The notes: generated by a model from the letters alone, not told the origin. A DNA stretch of 64,000 bases from UBA11606 sp964504305 (GCA_964504305.1 CAZDEB010000007.1:62001-126000), one strand, 5' to 3'. Positions 9,096-17,530 are shown, counted from the stretch's first letter. Made by a program: numbers and translations.

Positions 9096-9590
9096 GTGGC
9101 TATGGAGACTCGCGAAATCTTGTTTCACCGAGACGAACCATCCGAAGTCGTCGAGGCCATGGCCGAACTCGCTCGGCGAGGCGACGGTGCGGGATGGATC
9201 AATTTTCGTCCGCTCCTTGACGAGGACGATTTGGCCCATGTTCCGGTTCGTACAACGCTTGGTGCGTGGTTCTCGGGTCGCGGGCCAGCCATTGCAATGG
9301 GCACTTGGATGCCGCCTACTACCGGGTCCAAGGCCAAACCAGCTCAGGTCGGCCTAGCTCACGGCACGGGTCCGAACGCGTTGGCGAGGCTTGACGAACT
9401 CGGTCTGGGACTGCCCGATGGATGGGTCAAACGCCAAGATCACGCCAAGCACGGGGTTGTGGCCGAGTTGCCCCGCGACGTCGACCCCGCGCAGGTTCTG
9501 ACCTGGCTGATCGTGGCCGCGACCGTCCTGCGTACGGTTATCGAGCCCGGGACCCAGTGGGTCGCCGAGGTTCACTTACCGAACCCGTAG
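9096..9590 (+). CDS. Conserved protein of unknown function
   Basis: 164 residues, soluble, with no signal peptide or recognisable catalytic motif. Visible features are an acidic N-terminus (ETREILFHRDEPSEVVEAM), a Gly-rich central part (WFSGRGPAIAMGTWMPP) and a C-terminal amphipathic region (DPAQVLTWLIVAATVLRTV). GTG 9096 is preferred over upstream TTG or downstream ATG 9102 because TACGGT ends exactly 6 nt before it. I do not recognise the family. Nothing gene-like is visible in 9591-9783 downstream. Confidence 0.7.
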   Translation: MAMETREILFHRDEPSEVVEAMAELARRGDGAGWINFRPLLDEDDLAHVPVRTTLGAWFSGRGPAIAMGTWMPPTTGSKAKPAQVGLAHGTGPNALARLDELGLGLPDGWVKRQDHAKHGVVAELPRDVDPAQVLTWLIVAATVLRTVIEPGTQWVAEVHLPNP

Positions 9591-9783
9591 CGGGCACTGT
9601 TCCGAGGACCCGACCCAAAGCGTTGGCCTGACGGCGAGTCAGCGGTGTCCTTCCGGGGCCCGTCACGAGAGATAGCTGGTTGCTCATGACGGCTCATCGA
9701 CACGTCTCGACCTCGCCATCAGGGAAATGAGCTGCTGGTCGGGGTGTGAGGTGACCAATGGGTCGGGCCAAAGGTCTGGGACG

Positions 9784-10500
9784 CTAGGACGGTTTACTCG
9801 GAGCAGACGCGGCCACGCGATCGGAGCGCCAGAACGGTTCGGCAGTACTGAGATCGATCGCCGCGTTCTCGATCTTGTCGGTATTGGGGTTGAGGCGCCG
9901 CGGCGGTTTCCCCGCACGCATCCGTTCCTGGTTATCGGCCCCCCACTTTTCGTCGGCCGACAAGTTTTTCCAAGCTCTGGACCGAATAGTCGCGGCGCTT
10001 GGGGGTTTGCCGGTATTGCTAGCCATGAACGGGTCGCCACCGAGCCGCCACCGCCCACGCGACGCCGGCACGGGGGGGTTGGGGTCATAAGTGGCGAGAA
10101 GGGGCTCGTTGTCATGAGAATCGTCGCGGAAAAACCCCAAGAGCCGAGGGAGACGACGTGGTTCGACCTCGGGCCGAGCACGTGGGTCGGGACGCACGAG
10201 CTGCTCGTCGGCGTTGAGAACTGCCGTTTCGTGGTCTTTGGTCCAGCTGAGCCTGAGGCTCGACGCTCCATAGGCATCGCGTAGAGTCGACCGAATCGCC
10301 GCATCTTCTTCGGCTCGTTTGAGTCGGTAAGCCGCGTAGCGTTCGCGCCACGTGCCGTTGATCCTTGTGCCTTTGGGTCGGAACCGACCCCGGTTGGGGT
10401 TGCCCAGCCAGTCGAGCACGAGCCAAACAACAACCGCGGTGATCCAGATCACGAAGAACGAGTAGACGACTCGGTCGCCGGCGAGGATCTCGTCGATCAT
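9784..10500 (-). CDS. Membrane-anchored protein with charged C-terminal domain
   Basis: 238 residues. One N-terminal membrane helix (YSFFVIWITAVVVWLVLDWL, about residues 12-31) is followed by a basic cytoplasmic domain. The last 70 residues contain W-K-N-L-S-ADEKWGADNQERM and then GKPPRRLNPNTDKIENAAID, a Pro/Arg/Asn-rich motif I have seen as a tail in actinobacterial proteins but cannot assign. The ATG overlaps the stop of the nucleoside hydrolase by 4 nt (ATGA), so it is the last gene of the salvage operon. The longer reading of this frame through the hydrolase gene is an artefact. Confidence 0.7.
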   Translation of the reverse strand: MIDEILAGDRVVYSFFVIWITAVVVWLVLDWLGNPNRGRFRPKGTRINGTWRERYAAYRLKRAEEDAAIRSTLRDAYGASSLRLSWTKDHETAVLNADEQLVRPDPRARPEVEPRRLPRLLGFFRDDSHDNEPLLATYDPNPPVPASRGRWRLGGDPFMASNTGKPPSAATIRSRAWKNLSADEKWGADNQERMRAGKPPRRLNPNTDKIENAAIDLSTAEPFWRSDRVAASAPSKPS

Positions 10501-11468
10501 GACGCTGATGGGGCCGAGGAACCCGTGTTGGGCGAGATCGAAATGATGGCGTCGACGATCGTGTCGAGCACCGCCTCGGCATCGGCTGATCTGATGACGT
10601 TGGCGTTGCCGACGATGTCGACGGAGCCGTCGATGCCGCCCGGTCGTTCGTCGACGACTGTCATTCCGCGCGTGAGAGAGCCAGACAGCTCGACGTCGAC
10701 GGGCCGGATCGAACCTTGGAACAGCTCGGGGCGAAGTGCAGCGATCACCGCCGAGGCATCGTGGATTGGTGCCCCCGACCAGCCCCGGATCTCGCCAGCG
10801 CGAGCGACCGCATAGTCGAGGAGATCGGCGGCAAGGGTCGCGGGTTCGGTGCGAGCAGCACGAAGTCGATCTCTGTGCGGAGGTCCCATGAGGATCGTAT
10901 GAGTCACATCGAGCCCGACCATCGTGAGCATCGGAAACTCGCGAAAGACGATGGCGGCGGCTTCGGGATCGGCCCACACGTTGAACTCCGCGGTGGCGGT
11001 CACGTTGCCACCAACCGCGGCGCCGCCCATGATCGTCAGACCGCCGATCAGGCTCGGGAGATCGGGATCGGAGCGCAAAGCGAGGGCAATATTGGTGAGC
11101 GGCCCGACCGCAACCAGCTGCAGTTGATCGACCGAGCGGGCGGCATCGAGCAAGAAGCCGACCGCGTCGCTCGACGCTTCGGCTCGTTCGAGACTTGGGA
11201 GTTGGACCGAGCCGAGTCCGGTCGCTCCATGGACGTGGGCCGCGTCGGCCATGGGGGCAATCAACGGTCGGCTTGCGCCTCGGTGAACGGGCACATCCAT
11301 CCCGGCGGCTTGCATGACGCCGAGAGCATTGTGGGTCGTGTGATCTATCCCGACGTTGCCGTTGACGGTCGTAATGCCGACCAGGTCGGCGAGTTGAGCA
11401 GCGGCCAACAAAGCAATGGCATCGTCGAGGCCCGGGTCGCAATCGATGAGCATGGGCACGCGTGACAT
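10497..11468 (-). CDS. Inosine-uridine-type nucleoside hydrolase
   Basis: 323 residues. The calcium-binding signature of the IunH family is at the N-terminus: MLIDCDPGLDDAIALL (the DxDxxxDD cluster). Other family marks follow: GNV in the first loop, GGAAVGGNVT near the middle, EFNVWADPEAA (active-site region) and an IHDASAV C-terminal segment with the metal-binding Asp. It hydrolyses N-ribosides to free base and ribose in the cytoplasm. The adjacent upstream gene is a ribokinase, so the ribose released can be phosphorylated at once. This makes a nucleoside-salvage function likely. The exact nucleoside preference is not readable. Confidence 0.92.
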   Translation of the reverse strand: MSRVPMLIDCDPGLDDAIALLAAAQLADLVGITTVNGNVGIDHTTHNALGVMQAAGMDVPVHRGASRPLIAPMADAAHVHGATGLGSVQLPSLERAEASSDAVGFLLDAARSVDQLQLVAVGPLTNIALALRSDPDLPSLIGGLTIMGGAAVGGNVTATAEFNVWADPEAAAIVFREFPMLTMVGLDVTHTILMGPPHRDRLRAARTEPATLAADLLDYAVARAGEIRGWSGAPIHDASAVIAALRPELFQGSIRPVDVELSGSLTRGMTVVDERPGGIDGSVDIVGNANVIRSADAEAVLDTIVDAIISISPNTGSSAPSAS

Positions 11469-11505
11469 TTGGCGATGTTAGGGCCTGCGGTGCGCTCTGC
11501 CGCGG

Positions 11506-12432
11506 TCAGGTCGGTCCGACCAGCTGCTCTACTTCGGCCGGGGTTGGCAGCGATGGTTGAGCGCCGGCTCGCTGGGTGGTGGCTGCCCCGACCCTCACGG
11601 CCCAAGTTGCGGCCGCCACCAACGGTTCGCCTCTAACCAAAGCGTCGGCTAATGCGCCGCAAAACGAGTCTCCTGCGGCGGTGGTGTCGACTGGAGTTAC
11701 CGAGGGAGCGGGTACGTGGGTGGTGGTGTCGTGGTCGACAACCATCGCTCCGTCGGCTCCGAGGGTTACGACGACGGCGGGGCACGGAAGCTGTCGAGCC
11801 AGCCGGGCCGCGACCTCGACATCAACGTCACCAACATGGCCGCAAATCTGGGCCAGCTCGGTTTGATTCGGTACCAACACGTCGACGTTGGCTAGTAACT
11901 CGGCCGGAAGCGGGTCGGTGGGCGCCGGGGCCGGGTTGAGTACGACCGTGCCGCTGCATTGCTTCGCGGCGCTAACAACCGCGGCGAGCGGGATTTCTAG
12001 TTGGAGCAATGTGACGCTGGCCGAGGCCAAGACGGTGGCCGCCGAATCGACATCAGCAGGCGACACCCGCCCGTTGGCCCCGGGACTCACGACGATGGCG
12101 TTGTCGCCATCAGCCGCGACTGCGATCAGGGCCACGCCGCTGGGGGTATCGGTGGTTGTCAGCAGCAAAGAGGTGTCGACCCCATCACGATCCAACGCGC
12201 CCCGCAGGATTGCGCCGGCCTCGTCGTCGCCGAGTCGGCCGATCATGGCGACGGAGCGACCCAACCGGGCCGCGGCGACGGCTTGGTTGGCTCCTTTGCC
12301 CCCCGCGTTTCGGGCCAGGTCGCCGCCCATCACCGTTTCGCCCACTAGAGGAACGTGGGCTACCTCAGCCACTAAATCGAGATTGGCGCTCCCGACAACG
12401 GCGATCTCGATTGGTGGATCGACCGCGGTCAG
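11506..12432 (-). CDS. rbsK: Ribokinase (PfkB family) with a non-canonical start
   Basis: The protein carries NAGGKGANQAVAAARLG (sugar-binding GG motif), NPAPAP and DTTAAGDSFCGAL (catalytic Asp and anion hole near the C-terminus). It phosphorylates D-ribose. The first standard start codon is a GTG at 12372. However, the same frame upstream encodes IEIAVVGSANLDLVAEV, which is the conserved first strand and Asn-x-Asp substrate motif of every ribokinase. No ATG, GTG or TTG precedes it. A CTG at 12430-12432 overlaps the upstream TGA stop (CTGA) and is the most likely start, giving 308 residues with translational coupling to the cNMP-binding gene. ATC at 12409-12411 is an alternative. Confidence 0.88.
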   Translation of the reverse strand: MTAVDPPIEIAVVGSANLDLVAEVAHVPLVGETVMGGDLARNAGGKGANQAVAAARLGRSVAMIGRLGDDEAGAILRGALDRDGVDTSLLLTTTDTPSGVALIAVAADGDNAIVVSPGANGRVSPADVDSAATVLASASVTLLQLEIPLAAVVSAAKQCSGTVVLNPAPAPTDPLPAELLANVDVLVPNQTELAQICGHVGDVDVEVAARLARQLPCPAVVVTLGADGAMVVDHDTTTHVPAPSVTPVDTTAAGDSFCGALADALVRGEPLVAAATWAVRVGAATTQRAGAQPSLPTPAEVEQLVGPT

Positions 12433-12845
12433 CGGACGACGCCCTCTTCGATTTCGTGAAGCCGTTTAACGGCACCGACGAGAATCTTTTTGGCTAACCG
12501 AGGGCTTTCGTCAAGCATCGAAGAGAACTCGCGGCGGTTCAGCACTTCGACATTCATGTCGGTTTCGGCGGTAACCGTGGCGGTGCGAGGGACGCCAGCG
12601 ATGACCGCTAGCTCGCCAAAGAAGTCGCCGGGGCTCAGCGTGGCGATGGGTCGACCGTTGCGACGAACGCTTGCTTCGCCGGTCTCGATCACCATGAATT
12701 CGCGGCCGGGGGTTCCTTGCACCGTGAGATCGCGGCCCTTCTTCACGGTCATCGATGTCATGAACGAGGCGATCTTCTTTATCTCTTTGACGCTGAGTTC
12801 GGAGAAGAGCTCGATCTGCGATAGACGGTCGGTTAGCGATGACAT
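12429..12845 (-). CDS. Stand-alone cyclic-nucleotide-binding domain protein
   Basis: 138 residues, one cNMP-binding beta-barrel with no DNA-binding domain. The phosphate-binding cassette reads FFGELAVIAGVPRTATV (about residues 75-91), with the Glu and Arg that contact cyclic nucleotide ribose and phosphate. Flanking helices are DRLSQIELFSEL and ILVGAVKRLHEIEE. It could sense cAMP or cGMP and act on a partner protein. The start is the ATG at 12845, because GGAGG lies 5 nt before it. It is the first gene of the ribokinase and nucleoside hydrolase operon, which suggests a link between cyclic nucleotides and nucleoside salvage (inference). Confidence 0.88.
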   Translation of the reverse strand: MSSLTDRLSQIELFSELSVKEIKKIASFMTSMTVKKGRDLTVQGTPGREFMVIETGEASVRRNGRPIATLSPGDFFGELAVIAGVPRTATVTAETDMNVEVLNRREFSSMLDESPRLAKKILVGAVKRLHEIEEGVVR

Positions 12846-12899
12846 TGGATCCTCCACTGACGCACAACATTTGTGCCGATCGGTTTGGTCGATGGTCTA

Positions 12900-13859
12900 T
12901 CAGAAAACCGCGACCGGGCTGACCGGCGCCCCGCACCCACCGACGAACGGTTCGGGGGTGGCCGAAAGAAAGAACTCGTAGCGTCGGAGTTCTCGGCAGG
13001 CTTCGCTGAGCGGTTCGAGATTCCAGTTCTGGCCCTGGGTAAGTCCCATGTCGACGATCGCGAGACAATGAACCGCGAGCATGTTGTCGGGTTCGGGGCC
13101 GGGAAAGACTTCGAAAATGTAGGTGTCGTCGGCCGCGGCGGCGATGTTGTGGCGGTGAAACCACCGTGCCGCGTCGATGCCCGGTCCCGGTGACGAGGCG
13201 TCGCCGGCGGGACCCATCATGTAGCCCATGGCTCCACCTTCGAAGAAGGAACGAATCCGACCGGTGCGGATGAGCACTATGTCGCCTGACCTGATTTGGA
13301 GGTCGGCCCACGCCGCGGCCTCGTCCAGGTCGGCCCCGGTGATTTCGTAACCACCGTCGAGTTGCTCGACGCCTTTCGCCGCGGCCACGTCGAGCAGGAC
13401 CCCTCGGCCAACCAGGCTTTTGACGTGTTCAATACCGAGCACAGTGGCGCCGTCTCGAGCCGTGATGGACGCGGCCGATACACCGTTGTAGAGCTGATGA
13501 CCGTAGGCAACGTGGGAGAGGCCGTCCCAGTGTGTTGCGGCCTGCAGACCCATAAGCACATGGTCGTCGCTGAAGTGCGGGACCATCGCATTGCCGTCGG
13601 GGTCGCCCAGATCGGCGTTCTCGATGTAGTTCATGGACCGCAATGGGTTGACCCGTCCGGGAATCTGTCCCATTTGCACGCCGTCGTTGGATAAGGGCAG
13701 TACACACGACACACGCCTACCGGTGGTGATTGTTGCCGCGGCGGCGGCCACTGCCTCGTTGGTTATCAGATTGAGAGTGCCGATCCGATCGTCGTCGCCC
13801 CATCGTCCCCAGTTGCGGACTTCGGCGGCGACATCGTGAAAGTGCTGGTTGAACGACAT
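12900..13859 (-). CDS. Cyclase-family metal-dependent hydrolase (kynurenine-formamidase-like)
   Basis: 319 residues. The signature of the cyclase/KynB superfamily is HWDGLSH (about residue 105), giving the His-Asp-His metal ligands. Supporting segments are RVSCVLPLSNDG, GRGVLLDVAAAKGVEQLDG, SGDIVLIRTG and the late acidic segment DDTYIFEVFPG. Members hydrolyse cyclic amides or formyl-anthranilate-like substrates. In actinobacteria many of the 310-330-residue members are of unknown substrate. The start follows a TACGAT box (complement of 13866-13871) by 6 nt. It does not overlap its neighbours and is likely monocistronic. Confidence 0.85.
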   Translation of the reverse strand: MSFNQHFHDVAAEVRNWGRWGDDDRIGTLNLITNEAVAAAAATITTGRRVSCVLPLSNDGVQMGQIPGRVNPLRSMNYIENADLGDPDGNAMVPHFSDDHVLMGLQAATHWDGLSHVAYGHQLYNGVSAASITARDGATVLGIEHVKSLVGRGVLLDVAAAKGVEQLDGGYEITGADLDEAAAWADLQIRSGDIVLIRTGRIRSFFEGGAMGYMMGPAGDASSPGPGIDAARWFHRHNIAAAADDTYIFEVFPGPEPDNMLAVHCLAIVDMGLTQGQNWNLEPLSEACRELRRYEFFLSATPEPFVGGCGAPVSPVAVF

Positions 13860-13877
13860 CGCCGGATCGTAGGCGAC

Positions 13878-14819
13878 TCAGTAGCCTGCTTCGACATCGA
13901 CGATGCCCGTGAGCGGCTCGTCATTTTGGTAGCGACGATAATTGTTGCGGAACACGTCCAAAAGGTCGTCGAGCGATGTTGGCGATGCCCACGAAACGTG
14001 AGCCGACAACTTGACTCGGGGATCGCTGTACATCCAGTGGCCGTCGGGCAGAGGTTCGGGGTCGCTGACGTCGAGACTGGCCCGACTCACTTGGCCAGAA
14101 TCCAAAGCCGCTCGTAGGGCCTCTTGGTCGATGAGGGCGCCTCGTGCGACGTTGACAAGGTGGGTTCCCGGCTTGAGGCGATCGAACATCGTGGCGTCGA
14201 ACAATTGCTCCGTTTCGCTGGTCGCTGGCAGAGCAAGTACGACGTGGTCGGCGTCGCCAACCGCGGCGCTGAGGTTGGTCGTTACGTCAACGCCCACGAT
14301 TGGCGAAGCGGCATTGGTTCGTCTGACCCCGACCACGTGCATGCCCAGAGCCAGCGACAGGCGGGCGACTTCGGTACCAATGCCACCAAGCCCGACCACC
14401 ACTACGGTCTGGCCTCGCAGAGTGCCAACGAGCTTGGCGTCCGCCCAACGGTCGGGTTCGCGATCAAGCCAGATCTCCGGGAATGCTTTGGTGTGGGCCA
14501 ACATCTGCGCGAGAACGAACTCGCCGATCGGTAGGCCGCTTACTCCTCGGCTGCATGTGAGGGTTTGGTCGCCCATGAGTTCGAGCGGGAACTCATCGAT
14601 TCCAGTTCCGATTGTGTGAACCCAGCGAGCGCCGTTGTCGAGGAGCTGGGCCAGTTGGGGACTTCCGTCGATCCGGGTAACAACGACCTCGGCTCTGATC
14701 TGGTCGACGGGTTGGTCGCGATCGACCGTTATCCAACGGCAGCTGGGCAGATCGGGCATCTGGCCGCTTAGCTTGAGACCGGTACAGTCGGCCACGACGA
14801 TGGGGCGGGTTTCTGACAT
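13878..14819 (-). CDS. D-isomer-specific 2-hydroxyacid dehydrogenase
   Basis: 313 residues. The NAD-binding Rossmann motif is VVVVGLGGIGTEVARL (about residues 137-152). Catalytic elements follow: Arg in NVARGALIDQEAL (about residue 232), Glu in DVSDPEPLPDGH, and His in KLSAHVSW. It interconverts 2-oxo and D-2-hydroxy acids with NAD(P)H. The specific substrate is unknown; the sequence is nearest to the glyoxylate/hydroxypyruvate-reductase-like branch rather than to SerA (no ACT domain). The start has TAGCGT (complement of 14826-14831) 6 nt upstream. Confidence 0.88.
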   Translation of the reverse strand: MSETRPIVVADCTGLKLSGQMPDLPSCRWITVDRDQPVDQIRAEVVVTRIDGSPQLAQLLDNGARWVHTIGTGIDEFPLELMGDQTLTCSRGVSGLPIGEFVLAQMLAHTKAFPEIWLDREPDRWADAKLVGTLRGQTVVVVGLGGIGTEVARLSLALGMHVVGVRRTNAASPIVGVDVTTNLSAAVGDADHVVLALPATSETEQLFDATMFDRLKPGTHLVNVARGALIDQEALRAALDSGQVSRASLDVSDPEPLPDGHWMYSDPRVKLSAHVSWASPTSLDDLLDVFRNNYRRYQNDEPLTGIVDVEAGY

Positions 14820-14884
14820 GCCGGGACGCTACTCGCGTCAACGCGACGACGAATTGCAACTACTGTTCAAGAGGTGATGCGGGT

Positions 14885-15412
14885 ATGACGAATCTGTACG
14901 TTTTTTTCTTGGCGCTGGGTGCGCCATTGTTGTTGTGGTTCGCTTTTGCCGGTGACGCCGATGCCGACGGACTCGGCGGTGACGCCGATGGCGGACCGTT
15001 GTCGGTAATTCCTTTGTCTTCGGTGGCCTTTGTTATGGCTTTCTTTGGTCTGACCGGCTTGGCTACAGGGGTTACCGGTGCCAGCGCCGCGTTGGCGCTG
15101 GTTCTTGCGATTGTCGTTGGGGTTGTGGCCGGAACGCTCAACGGCGCGGCGTTTTCGTGGCTTCGCCGTAACTCCGCCTCCAGCGATGTGGCCGATCACG
15201 AACTCGAAGGATCGATCGCCAAAGTGGCCCTTCCCATTTCGACCGAGCGACGGGGCAAGATCACGCTGAACATCGCCGGTGCTCGTCAACAGATGACGGC
15301 ATCGCCCGCTGACGGTTCCCACATCGGGCTCGGCGAACGGGTCGTGATTGTGCGCGTCGACGGTGGTGTCGCCGTGGTTGCGCCGCTCGGCCCCGACCTC
15401 GAACTCGACTAG
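14885..15412 (+). CDS. NfeD-like membrane protein, flotillin partner
   Basis: 175 residues. A first membrane helix covers residues 3-22, followed by an acidic loop (GDADADGLGGDADGG) that could bind cations. Two more helices follow (about 41-62 and 66-88). A C-terminal OB-fold-like domain of the NfeD class begins at DHELEGSIAKVALPI and ends ERVVIVRVDGGVAVVAPL. NfeD proteins are usually encoded next to a flotillin and act with it in membrane microdomains. The flotillin gene starts 86 bp downstream, which supports the assignment. Confidence 0.82.
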   Translation: MTNLYVFFLALGAPLLLWFAFAGDADADGLGGDADGGPLSVIPLSSVAFVMAFFGLTGLATGVTGASAALALVLAIVVGVVAGTLNGAAFSWLRRNSASSDVADHELEGSIAKVALPISTERRGKITLNIAGARQQMTASPADGSHIGLGERVVIVRVDGGVAVVAPLGPDLELD

Positions 15413-15426
15413 ATTTCTCGTCTGCT

Positions 15427-15498
15427 CCAGAAGCCAGATTCGCCAGAAAGCCAGTTCCTCCCCAGAAAGCCAGATCCTCCCCAGAAAGAGAGATATTC
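15427..15498 (+). repeat. Four near-tandem CCAGAAAG repeats before the flotillin gene
   Basis: Units beginning CCAGAA(A)G start at 15427, 15443, 15462 and 15481 (spacing 16, 19 and 19). Two middle copies read CCAGAAAGCCAG(A/T)TCCTCC. The last copy diverges into a purine-rich AGAAAGAGAG that sits at Shine-Dalgarno distance from the flotillin ATG. The spacer between nfeD and the flotillin gene is therefore made of repeats, and the last may serve as its ribosome-binding site. Confidence 0.75.
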
Positions 15499-16818
15499 AT
15501 GGGCACCGTGCTCGCCATAGGTCTCATTGCCGCATTGGCCATGATCTTCGTGATCATGATCGTCAGTTCGCTGATCATTATCTGTCCCCCAAACCGTGTG
15601 GCCGTGATTTCGGGACGCAGCCGTCAGTTGTCCGATGGCCGCACTGTCGGCTACCGGATCCTTCGGGGTGGTCGCACGCTGCGCATCCCGATCATCGAGA
15701 AGGTGGCTTGGATGGACCTCAACACCATCCCGCTCGAAGTTTCGGTGACCAACGCCTACTCGGCGGGCGCGATTCCCCTTAACGTGCAAGGGATTGCCAA
15801 CGTCAAAGTGTCGAGTTCGGAGGGTTTGCTCGAAAACGCCGCCGAGCGGTTCTTGAACGTTCCCACTGCGAGCATTGGTCAGATCGCCAAAGAAACTCTC
15901 GAAGCGAACCTCCGAGGGGTGCTGGCCACCATGTCTCCCGAAGAGGTCAACGAGGACCGGCTCAAGTTCTCTCAGCAGCTCATCGACGAGGCCGACGACG
16001 ACATCAAGACTCTTGGTCTCGAACTCGACGTGATGAAGATCCAAAATGTCACCGACGACAACCTGTATCTCGAATCGGTTGGTCGCCGACTCACCGCCGA
16101 GGTCGTGAAAGAGGCGCGTGTCGCCGAGGCCAACCGCATGGCCGAATCCGAAGCGGCCGAAGCCTCGGCTCGCGAGCGGGCCCAAATCGCCTCGGTTCAG
16201 GCCGACAAGAACATTGTCGAGGAGCAGAACATGCTCAGGGTTCGCACCGCCGAACTCGACGCGATTGCTCGGGCCAAAGAAGAGCAGGCTCAAGTCGCAG
16301 GCGACATTGCTCGTGCCACCGCCGAACAAGAACTAGAGCAGCAGCGCATCGAACTCGAGCGGCGCCGTCTCGAAGCCGACGTGGTCACTCCCGCCAAAGC
16401 CAACCTCGAAGCAAAGCAACTGAAGGCCCAGGCCGACGCGGCAAAGATCATCGAGGACGGCAAGGCTCAGGTCGATGTGTTCCGGCGATTGACCGACCAG
16501 TACCAACAGGCGGGCGATGATGGTCAACGCATTCTGGTTTTGAACATGCTTCCGGAGTTGGTCGACAAGATCGTGTCGACCGTCAACAGCGTCAACATCG
16601 ACCGAGTTGCAGTTGTCGACAACGGCGGTGGCGGTCAGGGCGGAATTCCCGGATTTGTCAGCCAGCTTCCCGGCGCGGTGGTCGCTCTTTCAGAGCAGAT
16701 AAGCGCGGCTACCGGCGTCGATATTCTCGGCTCGATGCGAGACGACAGCGAGGATGGCCCAGAGCAATCCGAGCTGGCGCCCCCGCCCCCGCCTCCGCCT
16801 CCCGCGGCTGGCGAGTAG
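15499..16818 (+). CDS. Flotillin-like SPFH protein
   Basis: 439 residues. An N-terminal hydrophobic hairpin or helix (IGLIAALAMIFVIMIVSSLIII) is followed by the SPFH/band-7 domain (PPNRVAVISGRSRQLSDG to about residue 200). A long Ala/Glu-rich coiled coil with repeated AE/EAEA (about 205-350) comes next. The tail is Gly-rich and ends in eight prolines (APPPPPPPPAAGE). Flotillins form oligomeric scaffolds at the membrane and organise microdomains. The preceding NfeD-like gene is the standard partner. The polyproline tail may dock another protein (inference). Confidence 0.93.
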   Translation: MGTVLAIGLIAALAMIFVIMIVSSLIIICPPNRVAVISGRSRQLSDGRTVGYRILRGGRTLRIPIIEKVAWMDLNTIPLEVSVTNAYSAGAIPLNVQGIANVKVSSSEGLLENAAERFLNVPTASIGQIAKETLEANLRGVLATMSPEEVNEDRLKFSQQLIDEADDDIKTLGLELDVMKIQNVTDDNLYLESVGRRLTAEVVKEARVAEANRMAESEAAEASARERAQIASVQADKNIVEEQNMLRVRTAELDAIARAKEEQAQVAGDIARATAEQELEQQRIELERRRLEADVVTPAKANLEAKQLKAQADAAKIIEDGKAQVDVFRRLTDQYQQAGDDGQRILVLNMLPELVDKIVSTVNSVNIDRVAVVDNGGGGQGGIPGFVSQLPGAVVALSEQISAATGVDILGSMRDDSEDGPEQSELAPPPPPPPPAAGE

Positions 16819-16824
16819 ACGCCG

Positions 16825-17475
16825 TCAGCGGGCCATGGCGTGCAGAAGGTCGCGGTCGATTACCTCGACTCGGCCGCGACCGATCCGAATTGCCCCCTCG
16901 ACCTCTGCGGCTTTGAGGGGGCGGTTGGCGGTTTGACGCCGAGTTCCGGCCATGGCCGCGATGTCCTCTTGGCGAACTCGGATGAGAATCTTTTCGGCTC
17001 CGTCGTCGAACACCTGCGCCAAGCGGTCGAGCACCCTGATCACTCGCTTTTCGACCGGCACAAACATTACTTCCATGAGCTGGGCGGTTGTTTCGGACAG
17101 CTTCGAAGCGAGAAGTTCGATCAGGTATTGATCGACCCGAGGATCTTCGGCTCGCAATTCGTCGAGAGTTGCCTCGCTGAACATGAGCGTCTGCGTGGCC
17201 TCCAGCGTGGTGACTCGTGCCGTTCGCCGGCGGCCACCGCCGACGATCGCCAGTTCTCCGATTACTTCGCCCGGTCCACGCACCGAGAGCGCGGCGACGT
17301 CTCCTCTGGCGGTGGTTACCTCGATCAGCACCCGACCTTTTTCGATCACATGAACCGTGTCGCCGAGGTCGCCCTCGTGAAAGATGACTTCGTCGCGGTT
17401 GAACCGGCGACGCTGCATCTTTTGGCGCCACCGGGTCGCTTCAGGGCCGAGGATGTCGAGGAGTCCGCTGGGCAC
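16825..17475 (-). CDS. Crp/Fnr-family transcriptional regulator
   Basis: 216 residues. The N-terminal cNMP-binding barrel (about 15-125) includes FHEGDLGDTVHVIEKGRVLI and GEVIGELAIVGGGRRRTARVTT, with the cassette Glu and Arg present. A dimerisation helix follows (DQYLIELLASKLSETTAQLMEVM). The C-terminal winged helix has IRVRQEDIAAMAGTRRQTANRPL as the recognition region. It is likely a DNA-binding regulator responding to a cyclic nucleotide. There are no Cys residues in the positions of an Fnr iron-sulfur cluster. The GTG start is fixed by TACGGT (complement of 17483-17488) 7 nt upstream. The target genes are unknown. Confidence 0.92.
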   Translation of the reverse strand: MPSGLLDILGPEATRWRQKMQRRRFNRDEVIFHEGDLGDTVHVIEKGRVLIEVTTARGDVAALSVRGPGEVIGELAIVGGGRRRTARVTTLEATQTLMFSEATLDELRAEDPRVDQYLIELLASKLSETTAQLMEVMFVPVEKRVIRVLDRLAQVFDDGAEKILIRVRQEDIAAMAGTRRQTANRPLKAAEVEGAIRIGRGRVEVIDRDLLHAMAR

Positions 17476-17530
17476 GGCTTAAACCGTATCCTCGATTCGC
17501 TTCCTCGCTGACGTTCCGCCACACTCGACT

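Noticed and set aside
9591..9783. Possible RNA gene in the gap after the unknown gene at 9096
   Set aside because: No tRNA-like arms, no conserved stem and no terminator could be seen. It appears to be plain intergenic sequence.
10501..11442. N-terminal extension of the membrane-protein frame through the nucleoside hydrolase gene
   Set aside because: The frame is Arg/Ser-rich nonsense read out of phase with the hydrolase. The real product begins at the ATG that overlaps the hydrolase stop.
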